From Arthrobacter sp. ISL-65 (lineage in GTDB: Bacteria; Actinomycetota; Actinomycetes; Actinomycetales; Micrococcaceae), in NCBI RefSeq assembly GCF_018613795.1, contig NZ_JAGGPN010000039.1, forward strand, positions 1 through 64,000: a DNA stretch of 64,000 bases. Reading direction: 5' to 3'. Both the position numbers and the translations under genes were made by a program. The notes under the pieces are model-generated. The model saw nothing but the letters and a program-made list of their open reading frames with translations. It ran no database searches and was not told where the DNA came from. Of this stretch, positions 59,792 to 64,000 are shown piece by piece (within the stretch, counting starts at the first letter, position 1; every line of letters begins with the position of its first letter).

Positions 59792-62017
59792 CTACACCAC
59801 GGTGAGGGTAATGACCGAGCCTTCGGGTACCTCAGTGTCCACGGGATCCTGGTCCCGGACCGTGCCGAAGAAGCCGCCGAGGACTTCGTTGACGCGGACT
59901 TCAAAACCGCGCTTTTCCAAGGCTTCGCGGGCCTCGCGGACCTGCTTGCCGATGTAATTGGGCACCTTCACGAGCTTGGGCCCCTCGGAAATCGTCAGGG
60001 TGACCGTTTGGCCTCTTGTCAGGGTTCCCGAAGCGGGTTCCTGGCTGACCACGGCCCCCTTCGGAACGTTCTTGTCGTGCACCGTTTCGTCGGCCACCAC
60101 AGCTTTGAGTCCCGCAGCTTCAATGGAGCGGAAAGCCTCGTCCTGGTCCTGTCCGCGCACGTCCGGCACCGCAATGGGCTGCGGGCCCTTCGAAACTGTG
60201 AGGCTCACCGGCGTGCCATGCCGCACGGGCGTTCCGGCCGCCGGGGCCTGGCCCAGGACCGTTCCTGCCGGGACCTCCTCGTCGAATTTCCCGGTGACCT
60301 TGCCTAGCGCCATCTCGGCGCCGTTGAGTGCTTCCTTGGACGCATCGAGCGTCTTGCCGGTCAGCTGCGGCAGGGGAAACAGCTGCGGCCCCTTGGACAC
60401 GAACAGCGAGACCTGCTGGAATTTACGGATTTCCGTTCCGGCGCCAGGTTCGGAACCCACCACGAGTCCGGCCTTGACGTCATCATCGAAGACGTCCTGG
60501 GTGCTGGACTGGAAGCCTGCGTCCCGCAGCAGTTGCTGGGCCTCCGCCACTGTCCTGTTTGCCACGGCCGGCACGGTACCGGGGGAGCCTGGTCCCATGC
60601 CGAAGAACCATCCCGCACCGGTGGCAAGGAGGGCCAGGAGCACCAGGACCACAATCCAAAGAGCGCCCCTGCGCCGGGCATTCCCCTCCCGGAGCGTCCG
60701 GACGGGAGTGGCCGCGGCGCGCGACCGTTCCTTTTGTTCGTGGCGGTCCAGCTTCCGCTGTTCCCGCTTGCCCAGGGGGAGCGGGCCCGCCTCCGCCTCG
60801 TCGTCGTCGTCGAATCCGTAGGACGGGAGGACCGGACCGGATCTTGAAGAGACGGGCGGTGAAGAGACGGGGGTTGAAGAGACAGGGGTGGAAAACACGG
60901 TGGTCGGGTTGCTGGTCCGTGAAATGACTTCTGTGGGGCGGCCCCGGGGGACTTCATCGCCGCTAATGGGTGCCAGCAGCTCAGTGTGGTTTCCATTGTT
61001 TTCCTGGTTGCCCTGTGCTCGCGGGTCTCCCTGGCCGGGCGGGCTTCCCGGCATTCGGGACGGCATCCGGGCGGGTGCGGGCGGAGCGCTCATGCCGGGC
61101 GGGCCGGTTTCAGGGGCTGTGCCCGCCGCCGCGGCCGCCTGAATGGCTGCGGGGGGTTGCAGATCAAGTTCGGAGTCGGTGAGGTTGGTCCGGATATGGC
61201 GCAGTTCCGCCAGCAGGGCGTTGCCGTCCACCGGCCGCTGCTCGGGGTCGCTGGCGGTACACCACTGCACGAGTTCATCCACCTCTTGCGCGAGCCCGGG
61301 AACCAGGCCGGAGGGAGCGCCCACAGTGGAGTTCACGTGCTGGTAGGCCACCTGGATGGGGACGTCCCCCTCGAATGGCTGGCGTCCCGTGAGCATCTCG
61401 AACAGCATGATGCCCGTGGCGTAGATGTCGCTTCGTGCGTCGGCCGGTTTGCCAAGGACCAGTTCCGGTGAGAGGTATGCGATAGTGCCGATCAGGGCAC
61501 CTGTGCTGGTTGTCGTCGTCACGGCGCGTGCGAGGCCGAAGTCGCCGATCTTGATCCGGCCGTCGTCGGCGATCAGGACATTCTCCGGCTTGACGTCGCG
61601 GTGGATCATGCCTGCGGCATGGGCAGCCCCCAGGCCTTCCACCACCGGATCGATGAGTGCCAGGGCCAGCCGGGGGGACAGGGCGCCCTTGCTGTTGATG
61701 ACGTCGCGGAGGGTGTGCCCCTTGATGTACTCCATCACGAGGTAGGCGGTGTCTCCGTCGTGCCCCTGGTCGAGGACGCCCACCACGTGCGGGTGTGAGA
61801 GCTTTGCGGCTGCCCGTGCTTCGCGGGCCAGACGATCGAGGAAATTGCCGTCGTTGACCAGGTGGGGATGGAGGACTTTCAGGGCAACATCACGGTCCAG
61901 CCTCTGGTCCGTGGCCACATAAACGGTGGACATGCCGCCCCGCGCCAACCGGGACTTCACCTGGTAGCGGTTGTCCACCAGGGAGCCAACGAAACTGCCT
62001 AAAGCGTTTTCCTGCAC
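59792..62017 (-). CDS. membrane serine/threonine kinase with four PASTA domains
   Basis: 741 residues. Kinase domain about 18-280: glycine loop RGGMS, catalytic Lys47 (VALKVL), HRDVKPEN with Asp141, DFG Asp159. A long Pro/Ser-rich linker follows, then a transmembrane helix near 452-472 (WIVVLVLLALLATGAGWFFG) and four extracellular PASTA repeats (about 480-741), which sense peptidoglycan fragments. By position it is the PknL counterpart (Rv2176); adjacent Rv2175c-like and LysM genes fit a cell-envelope role. GTG start just after TAGTAT at 62030-62025, so apparently leaderless. Confidence 0.93.
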   Translation of the reverse strand: MQENALGSFVGSLVDNRYQVKSRLARGGMSTVYVATDQRLDRDVALKVLHPHLVNDGNFLDRLAREARAAAKLSHPHVVGVLDQGHDGDTAYLVMEYIKGHTLRDVINSKGALSPRLALALIDPVVEGLGAAHAAGMIHRDVKPENVLIADDGRIKIGDFGLARAVTTTTSTGALIGTIAYLSPELVLGKPADARSDIYATGIMLFEMLTGRQPFEGDVPIQVAYQHVNSTVGAPSGLVPGLAQEVDELVQWCTASDPEQRPVDGNALLAELRHIRTNLTDSELDLQPPAAIQAAAAAGTAPETGPPGMSAPPAPARMPSRMPGSPPGQGDPRAQGNQENNGNHTELLAPISGDEVPRGRPTEVISRTSNPTTVFSTPVSSTPVSSPPVSSRSGPVLPSYGFDDDDEAEAGPLPLGKREQRKLDRHEQKERSRAAATPVRTLREGNARRRGALWIVVLVLLALLATGAGWFFGMGPGSPGTVPAVANRTVAEAQQLLRDAGFQSSTQDVFDDDVKAGLVVGSEPGAGTEIRKFQQVSLFVSKGPQLFPLPQLTGKTLDASKEALNGAEMALGKVTGKFDEEVPAGTVLGQAPAAGTPVRHGTPVSLTVSKGPQPIAVPDVRGQDQDEAFRSIEAAGLKAVVADETVHDKNVPKGAVVSQEPASGTLTRGQTVTLTISEGPKLVKVPNYIGKQVREAREALEKRGFEVRVNEVLGGFFGTVRDQDPVDTEVPEGSVITLTVV

Positions 62018-62024
62018 TCTTCGA

Positions 62025-62030
62025 TACTAA
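62025..62030 (-). promoter_or_regulatory. -10 element of the PASTA kinase gene (leaderless)
   Basis: Minus-strand TAGTAT ends 7 bases before the GTG start; no ribosome site intervenes. Confidence 0.5.
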
Positions 62031-62130
62031 GTGCTGCACGGAAACGGGTCCGAATCAACATGCGATCCGGACCCGTATCGTTATGCTCCCGGCGGCCGGG
62101 GTACACCGGCCCTGAGGCCAATCGAGGGCG

Positions 62131-63450
62131 TCAGCTGAAGGTCTTGCGGTGTGCCTTGATCGCTGCCACGTAGTGCTTCGTGTCGGAGTACATACCGTGC
62201 TTGTTGACCGAGTACTGGCCCTGGTAGTAGCCGGCGATGGCGTAATCCAGGTTCTTGCTGGTCCGGATCAGCTGGCGGATGATCGCAACTCCGGCGGTGG
62301 CATTGTCGTACGGGTCAAGCAGGTTCAGCTTCCGGCCCACGAGGTCGGATGCCCATTCGCCGGAGGACGGGATGACCTGCATGGTGCCGATCGCATTGGC
62401 CGGTGACACTGCCCGCTGGTTGAACCCGGATTCCTGATACGCGAAGGCCTGTGCCAGTGCCGGATCCACGCCCATCCGCCTGGCGGTGTCAGCCACGATG
62501 GACTGCATCTGGGCCAGGGACGGAACGGGCGAGGCGTTGAGCAGGGCCTTGTTCTTGTTGGCCGAGCTGACAACGGCTGCCGGGTAGGTGTAGCCGAGGA
62601 AGGTGCTGGGCACGAGGGGCGTGACGCTGGATGCCGGCTGGACGGCGCTGGCCTTCCCGGGAATGGCGAGCTTCTGGCCGGGGTAGATGACGCTGGTGAC
62701 CTTCAGCCGGTTCGCCGACAGGATGGCCGCGAGCTTGACGCCGTGCCTGGCTGCAATGCCGGACAGCGTGTCCCCGGACTTGATGACATAGGAGGCTGAG
62801 GGGGTGGCAGCCGGTGCTGCCGCCTTGGCCGGGGCCGCCGCAACAGCGGTGCCGGCACCGAGCCGGATCTTCTGGCCGGGATAGATGATCGATGACACCT
62901 TGAGCCCGTTCCAGCTGAGCACCTGGGAGAGCCTGACGCCATGCCGCCCGGCGATGCCGCCCAGAGTGTCGCCGGACTTGACCGTGTACGTCCGGGCAGC
63001 GGTGCTGGCGGGCGCCGCAGCAGTCTTGGCTGCAGGAGCCGCGGCAGCCTTTAGCTTGATCCGCTGCCCCGGGTAGATCACGGAGTTCGACTTCAGCCTG
63101 TTGAGCTTTAGCACGGCAGTGGTGCTCAGCCCGTACCGGCCGGCGATGCCGCTGACCGTATCCCCCCGGACCACCGTGTGGGCCGTCGGGGTGACGCGGG
63201 TGGGTTGCAGGCCCGAAGGGAGCGCAGCCGGCACGGAGGCTGCGGGGATGATGCCTGCTTTGACTGCCGCCGCCTGCGCCTCGATGGCGGCGGCGAGTGT
63301 CGCGGGCACAGTTTTGGGCCGGGCGTCGGCCGCTGCGGGCTGGGCGACCGCAAGGGAGGAAAGCATGACGGCAGGGAGCGTGGCCGTCGCGGCCGCGATC
63401 AGCGGCAGGCCCGGCCGGGGTGACTGCTTAGTGGAGCGGGTCGTCGTCAT
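62131..63450 (-). CDS. secreted LysM lytic transglycosylase
   Basis: 439 residues. Signal peptide about 1-42 (cleavage after an AAA-DA region). Three LysM domains at about 92-134, 152-195 and 220-262, each with (S/R)GDT and YPGQ. A C-terminal SLT-type transglycosylase domain follows, with catalytic Glu in AYQESGFNQRAVSP and GTMQVIPSSGEWA. Binds peptidoglycan and cuts glycan strands. GAGAAGAGGA lies before ATG 63450. A five-unit 9-bp repeat lies 61-105 bases upstream. Confidence 0.93.
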   Translation of the reverse strand: MTTTRSTKQSPRPGLPLIAAATATLPAVMLSSLAVAQPAAADARPKTVPATLAAAIEAQAAAVKAGIIPAASVPAALPSGLQPTRVTPTAHTVVRGDTVSGIAGRYGLSTTAVLKLNRLKSNSVIYPGQRIKLKAAAAPAAKTAAAPASTAARTYTVKSGDTLGGIAGRHGVRLSQVLSWNGLKVSSIIYPGQKIRLGAGTAVAAAPAKAAAPAATPSASYVIKSGDTLSGIAARHGVKLAAILSANRLKVTSVIYPGQKLAIPGKASAVQPASSVTPLVPSTFLGYTYPAAVVSSANKNKALLNASPVPSLAQMQSIVADTARRMGVDPALAQAFAYQESGFNQRAVSPANAIGTMQVIPSSGEWASDLVGRKLNLLDPYDNATAGVAIIRQLIRTSKNLDYAIAGYYQGQYSVNKHGMYSDTKHYVAAIKAHRKTFS

Positions 63451-63510
63451 GGGGAAGATCCTCTTCTCAGCGGCGAATGCTGTCGGTCGCGCCAGTTGCT
63501 CGTGATACCA

Positions 63511-63555
63511 ATGTTACTGATGTTAATCGTGTTGCGAATGTTATCTATGTGAATC
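63511..63555. repeat. five 9-bp direct repeats upstream of the LysM transglycosylase
   Basis: ATGTTACTG, ATGTTAATC, GTGTTGCGA, ATGTTATCT and ATGTGAATC lie head to tail with exact 9-bp spacing. On the coding (minus) strand the core reads TAACAT. They lie 61-105 bases upstream of the start codon, where a regulator would act. MtrA-type response regulators use GTAACA-like direct repeats before cell-wall hydrolase genes; assignment here is inference. Confidence 0.75.
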
Positions 63556-63700
63556 TCTCATGATTTTTCGGTTAGCACAAGAATCAGCTTTCAGCCGGAA
63601 AATCTGCCGGACTGGGTGTGTCGCGCGCGAAAATGGGGCGGGCGCATACGTGCGCTGTTTCGACTAGGCTTGCGGGCGCCCGTCATGGCAACCTTGACCC

Positions 63701-64000
63701 GTGAGTACTGTAGAAACCCTTGTAGGCGACTGGTTGGCCCTGCCCGACGTTGCCCAGTTGCTGGATGTGTCCATTACCAAAGTCCACGGGCTCCTCGACG
63801 AGCGCGCGCTGGCCGCCCTGCGGATCGGGGAACGCCGGATCCGTTCGGTGCCCGCGGCTTTCCTCCAGGACGGCCACGTCGTGGACAGCCTCAAGGGCAC
63901 GATTCTTGTGCTGGCAGACGCGGGCTTCTCGGACGAAGAGCTTATCGGCTGGCTCTTTACCCCTGACGAGTCACTGCGGGGGCGGCCCATCGATGCCCTT
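63701..64000 (+). CDS. Rv2175c-type DNA-binding protein, N-terminal part
   Basis: The last 100 codons in the window; the 3' end is cut off. The protein starts VSTVETLVGDWLALPDVAQ, followed by a winged-helix/excisionase-like segment (LLDVSITKVHGLLDERALA) and continues ALRIGERRIRSVPAAF. Rv2175c is a known PknL substrate in mycobacteria. GTG 63701 is used; a -10-like TAGGCT lies at 63665-63670. Confidence 0.82.
   Translation, partial: MSTVETLVGDWLALPDVAQLLDVSITKVHGLLDERALAALRIGERRIRSVPAAFLQDGHVVDSLKGTILVLADAGFSDEELIGWLFTPDESLRGRPIDAL

Noticed and set aside
63451..63700. A c-di-AMP (ydaO-type) riboswitch upstream of the LysM gene
   Set aside because: The conserved ydaO segments were not found; the 9-bp direct repeat is the main structure.

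Overview
The window is a high-GC actinobacterial chromosome segment. The rRNA sequences, gene order and protein families fit Micrococcaceae, most likely Arthrobacter or Pseudarthrobacter. This is inferred from recognised sequence features only; no database was searched. Nearly all of it is housekeeping sequence.

Layout. (1) 1-5765: a complete rRNA operon (16S-23S-5S) with no tRNA in the spacers, long-range processing stems around both large rRNAs, and a terminator. (2) 5792-9873, minus strand: a copper locus with a Tat-exported multicopper oxidase and a CopD-CtaG fusion. (3) 10202-20595: a plus-strand block matching Mycobacterium tuberculosis Rv1691-Rv1701 order: repeat/TPR protein, HAD phosphatase, small conserved protein, tlyA, nadK, recN, pyrG, NUDIX ADP-ribose pyrophosphatase, xerD. 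(4) 20652-33075: accessory genes between xerD and parA: MTH1-like NUDIX, sigma factor with a membrane-anchored partner, propionate (methylcitrate) operon with GntR regulator, a frameshifted DUF222-HNH (13E12-type) gene, and a CitA/CitB-type two-component system next to dctA. (5) 33314-41128: parA-scpA-scpB-rluB-tyrA-cmk-plsC-der (Rv1708-Rv1713 order), then tRNA-Pro(GGG). (6) 41427-45553: Fpg/Nei glycosylase, gcvH, garA/odhI, ftsR, bifunctional nuclease and a ResR-like MerR gene (Rv1826-Rv1830 order). (7) 45652-51814: a ParA-like ATPase, pyruvate carboxylase and a MinD-like ATPase. (8) 51915-64000: fadD15, ROK kinase, membrane protein, two tandem esterases, acyltransferase, class II DAHP synthase, PASTA kinase, LysM/transglycosylase and the start of an Rv2175c-type DNA-binding protein (Rv2175c-Rv2187 neighbourhood).

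How the genes connect. Chromosome maintenance is heavily represented (XerD, ParA, ScpAB, RecN, Der, TlyA, RluB). Central carbon genes include pyc, dctA, the prp operon, gcvH and the OdhI/GarA switch, whose threonines are targets for PASTA-type kinases such as the one at the right end. The right end also has a lipid-activation set (FadD15, PlsC, esterases) and a cell-wall signalling set (PASTA kinase, LysM hydrolase, Rv2175c-like protein).

No wholly unknown multi-gene system stands out. The most interesting less-explained signals are: a five-copy 9-bp direct repeat upstream of the LysM hydrolase; a large charged RKPFGDR repeat expansion fused to a TPR domain; twin TGTATACA palindromes in front of the GntR-prp operon; a hexamer repeat upstream of the ResR-like gene; several small tandem repeats at gene 3' ends; and many apparently leaderless genes.
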